Shown here piece by piece: positions 1 through 8,766 of a DNA stretch of 49,093 bases. Each line of letters starts with the position of its first letter. Within the stretch, counting starts at the first letter, position 1. The DNA comes from an uncultured bacterium (lineage in GTDB: Bacteria > Bacillota > Clostridia > Lachnospirales > Lachnospiraceae), in assembly GCA_947175015.1 (NCBI GenBank), contig CAMWLE010000015.1, positions 1-49,093 of the forward strand. The letters are read 5' to 3'. The position numbers were made by a program, and so were the translations under genes. The notes beneath the pieces were generated by a model that worked only from the letters and a program-made list of their open reading frames with translations, made no database searches and was not told where the DNA came from.

Positions 1-40
1 ATATAACCTCCTGTCCCAGTTGCATCTGTTTTTCAGACTG

Positions 41-89
41 TTTTTTTTATTTTTTTTATTTTTTTATTTTTTTATTTTTTTTTATTTTT
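41..89. repeat. Period-8 T-tract repeat
   Basis: A run of T tracts of 8, 8, 7, 7, 9 and 5 bases, each separated by a single A. On the minus strand this is a phased A-tract array of about 8-base period, 130 bases beyond the secDF terminator. Such arrays can bend DNA or expand by slippage; no function is shown. The rest of positions 1-301 holds no gene I can support, only this repeat and the terminator. Confidence 0.8.
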
Positions 90-214
90 GCAACTGTATT
101 TGCCTTATACTAATATAGTAGGAAAAAACAAAAGCATGGACACATATTTTCCAAAAAATTTCAAAAATTCCTGACATGACAAATCAGCCTTTCAAGCAAA
201 ATTCTTAACAAGGT

Positions 215-253
215 ACGAAAACAGAGCATATAGATTATTTTCTATATGCTCTG
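215..253 (-). terminator. Intrinsic terminator of the scf-secDF unit
   Basis: A perfect 13-bp inverted repeat (222-234 with 241-253, six-base loop) lies about 48 bases after the secDF stop. On the minus strand it is followed directly by TTTTCG. The stem is AT-rich, but its perfection and position make it a convincing rho-independent terminator. Confidence 0.85.
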
Positions 254-301
254 CCGCCAATTCAATCACTATTCTTTTATCAAGGCAAAAAGGAAATTTG
301 T

Positions 302-2575
302 TCAACTTTCCTTCTTCACCTTCGGAACAAACTTCATCCGGAATACATACCACAGACTGCCCGCCAGACAGATAGAGGAATATGCACCGCAGATAATACC
401 TACCATCAAAGGCAGCGCAAAATCACGGATACTTGTGACACCAAGCACATACAGCACTGCCACCATAATAAATGTAGTCAGAGAAGTGAAAATGCTTCTG
501 GACATGGTCTGGGTAATACTCTTATTCACAACTTCCTTCAAATCCTCCTTATGGGTCATAGTACCAATATTTTCGCGGATTCGATCAAAAATCACAATGG
601 TGGCATTGATGGAATAACCTACAATGGTCAACATACAAGCCACAAAGGTATTGCTCACGGAGACCTTTGCCACCGCATAGAAAGCCAGCACCACCAATAC
701 ATCATGTAACAGCGCAATGATACTGCTGATACCGAAACGAATATCGCTGAAGCGAATCCTGATATAAACCAACATACAGAGAATGGCAACCACCACAGCA
801 ATCACAGTATCCGATTTCATTTCACTGCTGATGGTGGAACTGATGGTTTCAGACGTAATCATTTTCTCGTCAACCCCGAAATTGTCCACGAACATCTTGT
901 TCAATGCTTCTCTCTGTTCAATATTCAAAGAACTGGTCTTGAAGATTACCTCACTGGAATCCTGAACAGTCTGAATCTGTACCGCACTGCCTGTAATTTC
1001 CTCAATCAAAGGAACCACCTGCGTATTGGCACTCTCCAAAGTCATCGCTTCCCGGAACGTAACCGTGGTTGCCGTACCGCCCTTGAATTCCAGGCTGTAG
1101 TTCAAAGCATCTCCGGTAGAAACCTTATTTACTCCCATGACAATAAAGCCTGCTGCAATCAGTGCCAGGGAAATACCAAAACAAATGCCCTTCTTAGACA
1201 GGAAATTCCATATCTTATGCTCCTTCCCCACACCATAAAACTTCTCACTTTTCAAGCCCAGTGCATAGAAAGCATAAATCAGATATCTGGTCACCACCAA
1301 TGCGGTAAACATAGACAGCACAATACCCAAAGCCAATGTCTGAGCAAACCCTTTTACGGTTCCCGGCCCCAACAGCAAAAGTACACCTGCCGCAATCAAG
1401 GTCGTGATATTGCCGTCCACAATGGCGGACAAAGCCTTGTCAAATCCGCTTTTTATCGCATTTCTGACACTTTTTCCCAGCGCCAGTTCCTCTCTGATAC
1501 GGGCAAATATAATCACATTTGCATCCACTGCCATACCGATGGACAGGATAATGCCTGCCACACCTGAGAGCGTCAATGTCATATCAAAACCATTCAGCAA
1601 TAAGATTACCAATGCAACATATGCCAATAAACCAATGGCTGATGCCACACCCGGAACCAGATATACCACAATCATAAATATGATCACAATTCCAAGACCG
1701 ATAGCTCCTGCCTTTAGGCTGGTATCAATGGCTTCCACACCAAGCTGTGCTCCTACCACCTTGGAATGTAATTCCTCCAGCTCCAGTTTTAATCCGCCGA
1801 TACGAATGGTAGAGGCAAGATTCTCGGCTCTCTCATAAGATTCCATTGGGGAAATCTGGGCATTTCCGTCTGTAATCACAACATTTACCCTGGGCGCACT
1901 GATAATGCTGCCATCATAATAAATGGCAAGGGTCTCATTTTTCTCATACGCATTCTGCGTCGCCTGTGCAAATTTTTCCCGTCCCTCTTCCGTCATGGTC
2001 AAATTTACCGCATACACCACATTCTGCAGAGTATCGTTTGTTCTGGTGGATCCTGCACGCGCATCCTGCACATCGGTACCCTGTACCAGAATAGAGCCAT
2101 CTTCCAATAGCTCATCAATGGTTTTATTTAACACATAGGTGTATCCATAGCTGCCGTCATAATTCTGGACTGCCTGCTGGCTGTAATTTACATTGCCCTC
2201 CGGGTCAGTCTGTGCGATAAAATACAGTGTTCCCGGTCTGCCTAACTCCTGCAGAATCGCATTGGCGTCGCTGACACCCGGAATCTCAATATTGATTCTG
2301 TCAGTCCCCTCCTGATAGACAATCGCCTCCGTACTGTAATTTTCCACACGTTTCTGCAGCTTTGCAATCGTATCACTCATATCGGTAGCGCTGGGAGTGC
2401 CTTCTCCCACTACCTGATAGGTAATACTGACTCCGCCTGCCAGGTCAAGTCCCAGATTAATATCAGAAGCGCTCCCGTCCCCCTCCGGATTCACACCAAA
2501 AATATCAACATATGTGACACCGACCAAAATCAGAAGAATGCAAAGCAAAGTCACAATCGCATTGTTCTTTTTCAT
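302..2575 (-). CDS. secDF: SecD-SecF fusion, protein translocase accessory subunit
   Basis: A 757-residue membrane protein that assists SecYEG-dependent export by using the proton gradient to pull translocating chains outward. The N-terminal half is SecD: one membrane segment, the GLDLAGG motif, a large extracellular region, then a block of helices with the GMAVDANVIIFARIREE signature. The C-terminal half is SecF, with LEFKGGT and VGYSINATIVIFDRIREN. I place the start at 2575 rather than the longer ORF start at 2608, because GGAGGT lies six bases before this ATG and MKKNN leads straight into the first membrane helix. It follows the SCIFF maturase by 64 bases, a known clostridial arrangement. 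A fused SecDF is normal in Firmicutes. Identification is secure. Confidence 0.96.
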   Translation of the reverse strand: MKKNNAIVTLLCILLILVGVTYVDIFGVNPEGDGSASDINLGLDLAGGVSITYQVVGEGTPSATDMSDTIAKLQKRVENYSTEAIVYQEGTDRINIEIPGVSDANAILQELGRPGTLYFIAQTDPEGNVNYSQQAVQNYDGSYGYTYVLNKTIDELLEDGSILVQGTDVQDARAGSTRTNDTLQNVVYAVNLTMTEEGREKFAQATQNAYEKNETLAIYYDGSIISAPRVNVVITDGNAQISPMESYERAENLASTIRIGGLKLELEELHSKVVGAQLGVEAIDTSLKAGAIGLGIVIIFMIVVYLVPGVASAIGLLAYVALVILLLNGFDMTLTLSGVAGIILSIGMAVDANVIIFARIREELALGKSVRNAIKSGFDKALSAIVDGNITTLIAAGVLLLLGPGTVKGFAQTLALGIVLSMFTALVVTRYLIYAFYALGLKSEKFYGVGKEHKIWNFLSKKGICFGISLALIAAGFIVMGVNKVSTGDALNYSLEFKGGTATTVTFREAMTLESANTQVVPLIEEITGSAVQIQTVQDSSEVIFKTSSLNIEQREALNKMFVDNFGVDEKMITSETISSTISSEMKSDTVIAVVVAILCMLVYIRIRFSDIRFGISSIIALLHDVLVVLAFYAVAKVSVSNTFVACMLTIVGYSINATIVIFDRIRENIGTMTHKEDLKEVVNKSITQTMSRSIFTSLTTFIMVAVLYVLGVTSIRDFALPLMVGIICGAYSSICLAGSLWYVFRMKFVPKVKKES

Positions 2576-2639
2576 ACCATACCTCCGTTTTCTATCCGAA
2601 AATGTCACTTTTCCGGATTGATTTCATCCTTTCCTGATA

Positions 2640-4025
2640 TCACATCTCACTCTCATGAATTTTCAACATGATAGCGCATTCCACCCGTTTTCTCTGAAGC
2701 TCACACCCCACATCATAAGCATCATTGATATTTCCATGGAAATTGTATGCGTTAGCGGCACATCCGCCGCTGCAATAGAATTTGGCAAAACATTTCTTAC
2801 ATTTATCCTTTGCATAGACATTGCAGCATTTAAACATGTCCTGAATATCCTTTCGGACAATTCCCTCATCCACATTGCCCATGAGAAACTTCTCATTTCC
2901 CACAAACTGATGGCATGGGTAGAAGTCACCCCAGGGCGTCACGGCCAGATATTCCGTCCCCGACCCACAGCCGGAAAGTCTCTTCGCCACACAGGGGCCT
3001 CCTTCCAAATCTATATGAAAATGGAAAAAGTTGAATCCCTTTCCCGCTTCCCTGCGTTTTATCATTTCCAGCGCCAGCTTATCATACTCTTCCTTCAATT
3101 TAGGAATGTCCACCGATGTAATGGCATAGGAATCTGTCGGCTTCGCCACCACCGGCTCCACAGAAATCTGCTGAAAACCCAGATCTGCAAGATGTATTAC
3201 ATCTTCTGAGAAATCAAGATTATTATGTGTAAAAGTACCCCTGACATAATAATTCGTCTGTCCCCTGCTCTCGGCTGCCTTCTGAAACTTAGGCACAATC
3301 AGATCATAGCTGACCTGTCCGCCCCGAAAAGGCCGCATGGCATCATGAACTTCTCTGCGCCCGTCAATGCTCAATACCAGATTTGCCATCTCCCGATTGG
3401 CAAAATCCAAAATCTCGTCATTCAGCAGAACACCGTTGGTAGTCAAAGTAAAACGGAATTTCTTATGGTTAGGCTCCTCCAGACTCCTGCCATACTCCAC
3501 CAGTTCTTTTACTACCTGCCAATTCATCAATGGCTCACCGCCAAAGAAATCCACCTCCAGATTCACACGATTGCCGGAATTGGCCACCAGGAAGTCGAGA
3601 GCCTTTTTTCCCACATCAAAGCTCATCAAAGCCCGTCTCCCATGATACTCCCCCTCTTCCGCAAAACAGTACTGGCAGGCTAGATTACAGTCATGGGCAA
3701 TATGAAGACAGAGTGCCTTCACCACCGTCTGCCGTTTCTTAAAATCAAACACATAGTTCTCATATACATCCGGTGCAAACAACTGTCCCGTCGATTCCAG
3801 CAAAAGCAGCTCGTCCACCGCTTCCACGATTTCTTCTTCCGGATAAGGAAGATTTGCAATATTCAACACAGCCGCCCGAATCGTATCGGCATCTTTAATG
3901 CCCTCATTGACAAGAGGCTCTACCAGCGGAATCATATCATAGACAATATCATCCACCACATGAATAGAACCACTGTTCACATCCATTACAATATTGTATC
4001 CATTGCTTTTGTATTGATGTATCAC
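2640..4025 (-). CDS. scfB: SCIFF peptide radical-SAM maturase
   Basis: A radical S-adenosylmethionine enzyme of 461 residues that installs thioether crosslinks in the SCIFF precursor encoded just upstream. The CX3CX2C cluster motif is at about residues 113, 117 and 120 (HDCNLACQYCF). A C-terminal SPASM domain follows with many cysteines, including CGSGTEYLAVTPWGDFYPCH and CKKCFAKFYCSGGCAAN, which would hold auxiliary iron-sulfur clusters. The N-terminal part carries a peptide-recognition region. The frame is open upstream to 4106, but I choose GTG at 4025: AAAGGA lies about eight bases before it, and the protein then begins VIHQYKSNG as family members do. It is read after scfA across a 219-base gap containing stem-loops. 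Cytoplasmic. The mature peptide's function is not known to me. Confidence 0.94.
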   Translation of the reverse strand: MIHQYKSNGYNIVMDVNSGSIHVVDDIVYDMIPLVEPLVNEGIKDADTIRAAVLNIANLPYPEEEIVEAVDELLLLESTGQLFAPDVYENYVFDFKKRQTVVKALCLHIAHDCNLACQYCFAEEGEYHGRRALMSFDVGKKALDFLVANSGNRVNLEVDFFGGEPLMNWQVVKELVEYGRSLEEPNHKKFRFTLTTNGVLLNDEILDFANREMANLVLSIDGRREVHDAMRPFRGGQVSYDLIVPKFQKAAESRGQTNYYVRGTFTHNNLDFSEDVIHLADLGFQQISVEPVVAKPTDSYAITSVDIPKLKEEYDKLALEMIKRREAGKGFNFFHFHIDLEGGPCVAKRLSGCGSGTEYLAVTPWGDFYPCHQFVGNEKFLMGNVDEGIVRKDIQDMFKCCNVYAKDKCKKCFAKFYCSGGCAANAYNFHGNINDAYDVGCELQRKRVECAIMLKIHESEM

Positions 4026-4048
4026 TTTTGTTTTCCTTTCACAAAGTA

Positions 4049-4074
4049 CAAGCAGCGAAGAAAATCGCTGCTTG
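4049..4074 (-). other. Stem-loop before the scfB start
   Basis: A perfect 10-bp inverted repeat (4049-4058 with 4065-4074, six-base loop) sits on the minus strand between scfA and scfB, ending about 24 bases before the scfB GTG. No T run follows, so it is unlikely to be a terminator. It could stabilise or limit the scfB part of a shared transcript, giving more peptide than enzyme. That role is inference. Confidence 0.65.
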
Positions 4075-4127
4075 CACTCATACTTTATACTCGTGAGCAT
4101 ATTCATTTGCCGTCTTTCATACTAGAT

Positions 4128-4158
4128 ACTAAAATGCTCACTCGTTATACATTTTAGT
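4128..4158 (-). other. Second stem-loop in the scfA-scfB gap
   Basis: A 9-bp perfect inverted repeat, ACTAAAATG (4128-4136) with CATTTTAGT (4150-4158), with a 13-base loop. It lies in the same 219-base gap as the hairpin at 4049. A GC-rich foldable segment also follows the scfA stop (about 4197-4244). No clear T run is present, so processing or attenuation is more likely than full termination. Confidence 0.5.
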
Positions 4159-4244
4159 TAACAGATGCTTTCGTTCGTGAGTATAAATTCTTGTCTGAAA
4201 CTGCTGTCCACCGCCCTGACGGGCATAAACAGCCACCCGCCCTT

Positions 4245-4394
4245 TTATTCGGCTTTTACCTGCTCACAGCTCTGATTTCCAACAGTGCAAGAAGTCTTGC
4301 ACGCAGACTGGCAGGAAGTCTGGCACTCACCACAGCCGCCCTTCTTCATGGATTCCTTCAGATTTCTGGTCGTCAAAGTCTTAATATGCTTCAT
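4245..4394 (-). CDS. scfA: SCIFF six-cysteine ribosomal peptide precursor
   Basis: A 49-residue precursor that I translated from the minus strand. It begins MKHIKTL, has a leader up to a KKGG motif, then a core with six cysteines (C21, C24, C28, C32, C36, C43) in the pattern CGECQTSCQSACKTSC, followed by NQSCE. This is the hallmark of the 'six cysteines in forty-five' family conserved across Clostridia. The radical-SAM enzyme downstream links core cysteines to a nearby residue by a thioether bond. The start at 4394 is preceded by AGGAGG about ten bases upstream. It is the first gene of the unit leading to scfB and secDF. The biological role of the mature peptide is unknown to me. The gene is short and easily missed by gene callers. 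Confidence 0.95.
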   Translation of the reverse strand: MKHIKTLTTRNLKESMKKGGCGECQTSCQSACKTSCTVGNQSCEQVKAE

Positions 4395-4550
4395 AATGAT
4401 ATAGCCTCCTTATGTTCTTCTCCGAAACTGCCATAATATAACCTGTGCGCCTTGATTATCACAAAGCCAAGTCAACACATCATAATCCCCTGTGAAGCTG
4501 TACAAGTCATTTGGACAATTCCTTAGTTCGCAAATTTATAAATCTAATGT

Positions 4551-4578
4551 AGTATAACATAAAAATCTCAATTGTAAA
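4551..4578 (-). promoter_or_regulatory. Probable sigma-A promoter of scfA
   Basis: Reading the minus strand, TTTACA (4578-4573) is followed after 16 bases by TATACT (4556-4551), in an AT-rich stretch about 155 bases before the scfA start. It is the best match in the 279-base gap between the membrane-protein gene and scfA. This gap otherwise contains no gene. Confidence 0.55.
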
Positions 4579-4673
4579 AGGTTTTTTTGAAAATTAGTAC
4601 AAAAGACTGTAAAAACGCGTAATAACAGTTCAAATACCTGCCTGAACCGCTGCAATATTTGTTCTTCAACAGT

Positions 4674-5069
4674 TCAACTCAACATTCCGCCAAGCATTCC
4701 GCCTCCGGCACACAACACCAGTGTAGTCAGCAGTGAATTTCCCACCTGAATTCCGTCCTCACCCATACAGAAAGAAACCGCAGCCAGCACAGCAAAATAT
4801 GCACCACCCATGAAAAGTCCCCACAAAAATCTGCGATTCTGCATTTTCTTTCCTGTGACAAAACCGGCAAATAATGTTGCAGCCACATATATGACAATAA
4901 TCGCAATAGAGACAATTTTCTCACTTAACCCCAGCTTATACAGCAAAAAGGCAAGAATTACAAGCATAACTCCTGTAAATATGTACGAAAAAAGCAGGCT
5001 TTTCAGTAAAAACCATACCGGAATTCCTTCCATATCCGAAATCCGTTCCTCCTGTTCCGTATGCAGCAT
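4674..5069 (-). CDS. Small four-helix membrane protein, TIGR04086-like
   Basis: A 131-residue protein with a hydrophilic N terminus followed by four predicted membrane helices (about residues 19-45, 52-75, 83-103 and 112-131), rich in glycine near the end (GGGMLGGMLS). Size, topology and position beside SCIFF genes match the clostridial family TIGR04086, whose function is undefined. The start at 5069 is supported by GGGAGG nine bases upstream. It is read leftwards, 279 bases ahead of scfA, and scfA appears to have its own promoter. The family assignment is from memory of the pattern and is less certain than the membrane topology. Confidence 0.75.
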   Translation of the reverse strand: MLHTEQEERISDMEGIPVWFLLKSLLFSYIFTGVMLVILAFLLYKLGLSEKIVSIAIIVIYVAATLFAGFVTGKKMQNRRFLWGLFMGGAYFAVLAAVSFCMGEDGIQVGNSLLTTLVLCAGGGMLGGMLS

Positions 5070-5132
5070 CCGATCTCATCCTCCCAACACTATTAACTTT
5101 TTATTAAATCATATGCATACAAGTCCCGGAAC

Positions 5133-5170
5133 TTGACAATTATCATTTAAATATAGTATATTAAATGATA
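5133..5170 (+). promoter_or_regulatory. Promoter with embedded palindrome for the CNNM/CorC-type gene
   Basis: TTGACA at 5133-5138 and TATATT at 5157-5162, spaced by 18 bases, form a good plus-strand promoter. A near-perfect palindrome overlaps it: TATCATTTAA (5141-5150) and TTAAATGATA (5161-5170) flank ten AT-rich bases. The dyad covers the spacer and -10 region, where a repressor dimer would block transcription. It lies between divergent genes, so it could also affect the gene starting at 5069. No regulator is identified. Confidence 0.65.
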
Positions 5171-5298
5171 TCTACACAAATTGTACTATAAAAACGGTAT
5201 TGCATCCCTGTCAGTCATTTGATTCTGCATATTTGCCGTTCAACAGCTTTTTGTGTACGATATCAATACCAAATAATCAATAAAGGAGTGAATTTTTT

Positions 5299-6636
5299 TT
5301 GGACGTCCCAGGTGTCATACAATTTGTATTTCTTGTTATTCTAGTGATTCTATCCAGCTTTTTTTCTTCGGCAGAGACAGCGTTCAGTACTGTCAATCGT
5401 GTGCGAATGCGCGCACTGGAAGAAGAAGGCAATCGGCGTGCAGCAAAGGTGAATAAAATATTGGAGAATTACAGCAAAATGTTGAGTGCCATCCTGATCG
5501 GCAACAATGTTGTAAATCTGTCGGCTTCATCTCTTGCTACCACACTGGCCATGCGCATCAGTTTGCCTGTTGGTATCGCTACCGGTATCCTGACCATTGT
5601 CGTGCTGCTCTGCGGTGAAATCGTTCCCAAAACATGGGCAATGCTTTCCTCTGAGAAAATTGCATTGGCTTACAGCGGCATTATTTATGGATTGATGCAT
5701 CTTTTGACCCCTGTAATCTTCGTGGTAGATAAAATGTCAAACGGCATTTTACGCCTGCTGCGCATTGATCCCAGCAAGAAGATTACCACCATGACAGAAG
5801 CGGAACTGCGTACTTATGTAGATGTAAGTCATGAGGATGGTGTCATCGAAACCGAAGAAAAAGAAATGATTTATAATGTGTTTGATTTCTCGGATGCTTT
5901 GGCGAAAGACATCATGATTCCCAGGATTAATATGGTAACTGTGGACATTAATGCCACTTACGAGGAAGTGCTTGCCGTATTCCGGGAGTCCATGTATACC
6001 CGTCTCCCTGTGTACGAAGATGATATGGATAATATCATCGGCCTGATCAACATCAAGGATTTCATTCTTACAGGAAACGGTGATGATTTCCATATCAAAT
6101 CCATCCTTCGGGATGCCCATTATACATACGAATTCAAGAAAGTAGCCGACTTGCTCTATGAACTGCGTGAAAAAACCACCAGCGCCACTTTCGTGCTCAA
6201 TGAGTATGGCGCCACGGTTGGCATGATTACTTTGGAAGATTTGCTGGAAGAAATCGTCGGAGAAATTCGAGATGAATATGATGCGGATGAAGAAGAACTC
6301 ATCAAGGAAATTGATGAATACACCTATCTTGTAGAAGGCAGCATGAAGTTGGATGATATTAATGATGAGCTGGAAACAGATCTTGACAGCAAAGACTACG
6401 ATTCCATCGGAGGCATTATCATTGAAAGCCTTGACCGCCTGCCGGAAGATAATGAAGAAGTCACTTTAGAAAACGGCGTCCGTTTGAAAGTACAGGGAAT
6501 CAAGCAGAACCGAATTGTTAAGGTGTTAATGACACTTCCCAGGGAATCTCCCGGAGATGCTGCTGCGGAAGATAATACCGACAACGGTAACGCTTCTGCA
6601 GATACTTCCGCAAAAGGAACCGGCGAAAATGTGTAA
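5299..6636 (+). CDS. CNNM/CorC-family ion transporter (hemolysin-like protein)
   Basis: A 445-residue membrane protein of the DUF21/CBS/CorC_HlyC family, implicated in magnesium or other divalent-cation transport. The N-terminal DUF21 domain (about residues 1-140) has membrane helices and the FFSSAETAFSTVNR motif. It is followed by two CBS domains (about 200-330) that bind adenine nucleotides in relatives, then a C-terminal CorC_HlyC domain (about 340-420). An acidic, polar tail follows. The start is TTG at 5299, with AAGGAG ten bases upstream. It is the only clear plus-strand gene in the window and converges with the phosphate transporter. The old name 'hemolysin' reflects homology, not a shown activity. 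Confidence 0.92.
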   Translation: MDVPGVIQFVFLVILVILSSFFSSAETAFSTVNRVRMRALEEEGNRRAAKVNKILENYSKMLSAILIGNNVVNLSASSLATTLAMRISLPVGIATGILTIVVLLCGEIVPKTWAMLSSEKIALAYSGIIYGLMHLLTPVIFVVDKMSNGILRLLRIDPSKKITTMTEAELRTYVDVSHEDGVIETEEKEMIYNVFDFSDALAKDIMIPRINMVTVDINATYEEVLAVFRESMYTRLPVYEDDMDNIIGLINIKDFILTGNGDDFHIKSILRDAHYTYEFKKVADLLYELREKTTSATFVLNEYGATVGMITLEDLLEEIVGEIRDEYDADEEELIKEIDEYTYLVEGSMKLDDINDELETDLDSKDYDSIGGIIIESLDRLPEDNEEVTLENGVRLKVQGIKQNRIVKVLMTLPRESPGDAAAEDNTDNGNASADTSAKGTGENV

Positions 6637-6726
6637 CAGGAATATGTCATACGTCTTCTGCAGATTTGGATAAAGAAAATTGTTAAGACCTACAAGGTGA
6701 TTTCCTTACATTCTTAATTATGTGAA

Positions 6727-6770
6727 GGGCTGCCATATCGTTGATTACCCAATCATTGATGCGGCAGCCC
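6727..6770. terminator. Shared stem-loop between convergent genes
   Basis: GGGCTGCC (6727-6734) pairs with GGCAGCCC (6763-6770), and the interior arms continue pairing with a few mismatches or G-U pairs. It lies between two convergent genes and immediately beyond the stop of the cotransporter gene. T runs are weak on both sides, so it is a plausible rather than a textbook bidirectional terminator. Confidence 0.6.
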
Positions 6771-6774
6771 CAAT

Positions 6775-8553
6775 TTATGGCAGTTTATACCGCTCTCCAT
6801 AAGCCAACACCTTACCGCGGAATTCTATATCCTCCTCTTGTTTCAGCCTGTCCAGATAAGCATGTGTATCAAATTCCTCATCGCTGACCTGTAATATACA
6901 GACAGCGATATTGGAGCAATGATCGGCCACCCGTTCCAGATTCGTTACAATATCATACAACAGAAATCCCAATTCTATAGTACACTTCCCTTTCCTGAGA
7001 CGTTTCACATGACGGCGCCGGATATCCAGATTCAGTCCTTCTATGACTTCCTCCAAAGGCTCCACCTGCCTCGCCAACTGCAGATTTCCTTCTCTGAAGC
7101 TTCCCATGGACAGATTCAGAATATCACAGATTGCCCCGGAAAATACGGTTAATTCTTCTCTCGCCTTCTCCGAAAATTGCAGTCCTTTCTCCGCCATTTC
7201 CTCCGCCGCTTCCTTGATATTTCTGGCATAATCGGAAATTCGTTCAAAATCACTGATGCAATGAAGAATGGTAGAAAGTATGTGACTATCCCTCTCCGGC
7301 ATATCTCTGGTACTGAGTTTCACCAAATAGCTCCCCAAGGCATCCTCCAAGGCATCTACCCTGCATTCCAATGCCACTACTTCATCTGCCGCTTCTTGCG
7401 TATACGACTGCAGCAACCCCATAGCCTGATTCATGGATTCTTCGGCCAGCTCTGCCATGATACCAGCCACAGTTCTGCTCCGTTCCACAGCATAGGATGG
7501 CATCTCCAGGAACCGGACATCCAGCAGATGCGATACACTCTCTTCTTCCTCCGGAGGCGCTTCTTCCCGAACAGACAGACATGCCAGCCTCACCAGCCCT
7601 CCTGAAAAAGGCAGCAGACAAATGGTGGACAGGATGTTAAAGATACTATGAACCGCTGCAATGCCAAAAGGTGTAGCTGCCGTGTCTAAAAATACAAATG
7701 GCGTCACTGCATTTACTATATAAAACAGACTCATAAACAAAATTGTTCCTATCAGATTAAAATAAAGATGCACCAGCGCCGCTCTTTTCGCATTTTTGCC
7801 TGCACCCATACCAGAAAGCATGGCCGTGACACAAGTACCAATATTCTGCCCCATAATAATAGGAATGGCCGCCCCATATCCCACTGCGCCTGTGGCACAG
7901 AGCGCCTGCAAAATACCTACCGAAGCTGAAGAGGATTGCAGTACCGCTGTCAGCACTGTTCCAGCCAACACTCCCAGGAACGGATTGGTAAATCTGGTTA
8001 ATATCCCGGTAAATTCCGGTACATTTGCCAAAGGTTTCACCGCACCGCTCATGGTATCCATCCCAAACATCAGAATGGCAAATCCCACCATGACCACACC
8101 AATGCTTTTAAGCCTGTCCCTCTGAAAAGCAGTGTTGCCTTTGGAAACACTCATCAACACCACCCCAACGATTGCCAGAACAGGTGAAAAGGAGGAAGGT
8201 TTGCACAAACGCACCAAAAAAGAATTGCTGTCAATGCCCTGTGCCCCCAGAATCCATGATGTAATGGTGGTACCCACATTTGCACCCATAATAATGCCCA
8301 CTGCCTGCTGCAATTTCATAATGCCGGAATTGACAAACCCTACTACCATGACCGTAGCTGCCGAGGAAGATTGAATCACTGCCGTAACTCCTGCCCCCAT
8401 AACTACCGCTTTCAACGGATTGTCCGTCAGCCTTTCCAAAATTTGCTCAAATTTTCCTCCGGCTATTTTGGCCAATCCTTCTCCCAACAAATGCATCCCA
8501 TATAGAAAAAGCGCTAATCCGCCTATCATTGTAAGAAAATCAAAGAAATCCAT
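6775..8553 (-). CDS. Na+/phosphate cotransporter with PhoU-like C-terminal domain
   Basis: A 592-residue protein of the Na/Pi-cotransporter II family (YjbB/NptA type). The membrane half (about residues 1-310) contains the two inverted repeats with the diagnostic QSSSA motifs (VIQSSSAATVMV and VLQSSSASVGIL). The C-terminal half (about 350-570) is helical and PhoU-like, probably monitoring phosphate flux or signalling. GAGGG precedes the ATG at a suitable distance. It is the last gene of the phosphate cluster, 213 bases after pstB. No separate phoU gene is visible, so this domain may replace it here. Substrate could also be phosphite or another anion; phosphate is supported by context. Confidence 0.92.
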   Translation of the reverse strand: MDFFDFLTMIGGLALFLYGMHLLGEGLAKIAGGKFEQILERLTDNPLKAVVMGAGVTAVIQSSSAATVMVVGFVNSGIMKLQQAVGIIMGANVGTTITSWILGAQGIDSNSFLVRLCKPSSFSPVLAIVGVVLMSVSKGNTAFQRDRLKSIGVVMVGFAILMFGMDTMSGAVKPLANVPEFTGILTRFTNPFLGVLAGTVLTAVLQSSSASVGILQALCATGAVGYGAAIPIIMGQNIGTCVTAMLSGMGAGKNAKRAALVHLYFNLIGTILFMSLFYIVNAVTPFVFLDTAATPFGIAAVHSIFNILSTICLLPFSGGLVRLACLSVREEAPPEEEESVSHLLDVRFLEMPSYAVERSRTVAGIMAELAEESMNQAMGLLQSYTQEAADEVVALECRVDALEDALGSYLVKLSTRDMPERDSHILSTILHCISDFERISDYARNIKEAAEEMAEKGLQFSEKAREELTVFSGAICDILNLSMGSFREGNLQLARQVEPLEEVIEGLNLDIRRRHVKRLRKGKCTIELGFLLYDIVTNLERVADHCSNIAVCILQVSDEEFDTHAYLDRLKQEEDIEFRGKVLAYGERYKLP

Positions 8554-8576
8554 ACATGCCCTCTCTTATGTGATTC

Positions 8577-8681
8577 GTGCAAAATATATCTTTACCTTTC
8601 ACGCAAATCCTGTGCAAAATGTATCTTCACCCTTCACAAAAATCCTATATAAAATGTATAACCACTTTCGCACAATTTATG
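8577..8681. repeat. Three imperfect 35-bp tandem repeats upstream of the Na/Pi gene
   Basis: Units begin at 8577, 8612 and 8647. The first two share GTGCAAAAT then GTATC/ATATC, TTTACC or TTCACC, and CTTTCAC or CCTTCAC; the third is more diverged. Each of the first two contains a pair of short TTYAC-like words six or seven bases apart, recalling clustered PhoP sites of Firmicutes. Position between pstB and the cotransporter gene suggests phosphate-responsive control of the last gene. Period and identity are seen directly; regulator binding is inference. Confidence 0.6.
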
Positions 8682-8766
8682 TAATATTCAGCGGCATGTT
8701 TTTATTATCTTTATAGCAGCCCCTTATATATCAGGAAGTGCATTTTATGTAATTATCAGTAGATTA

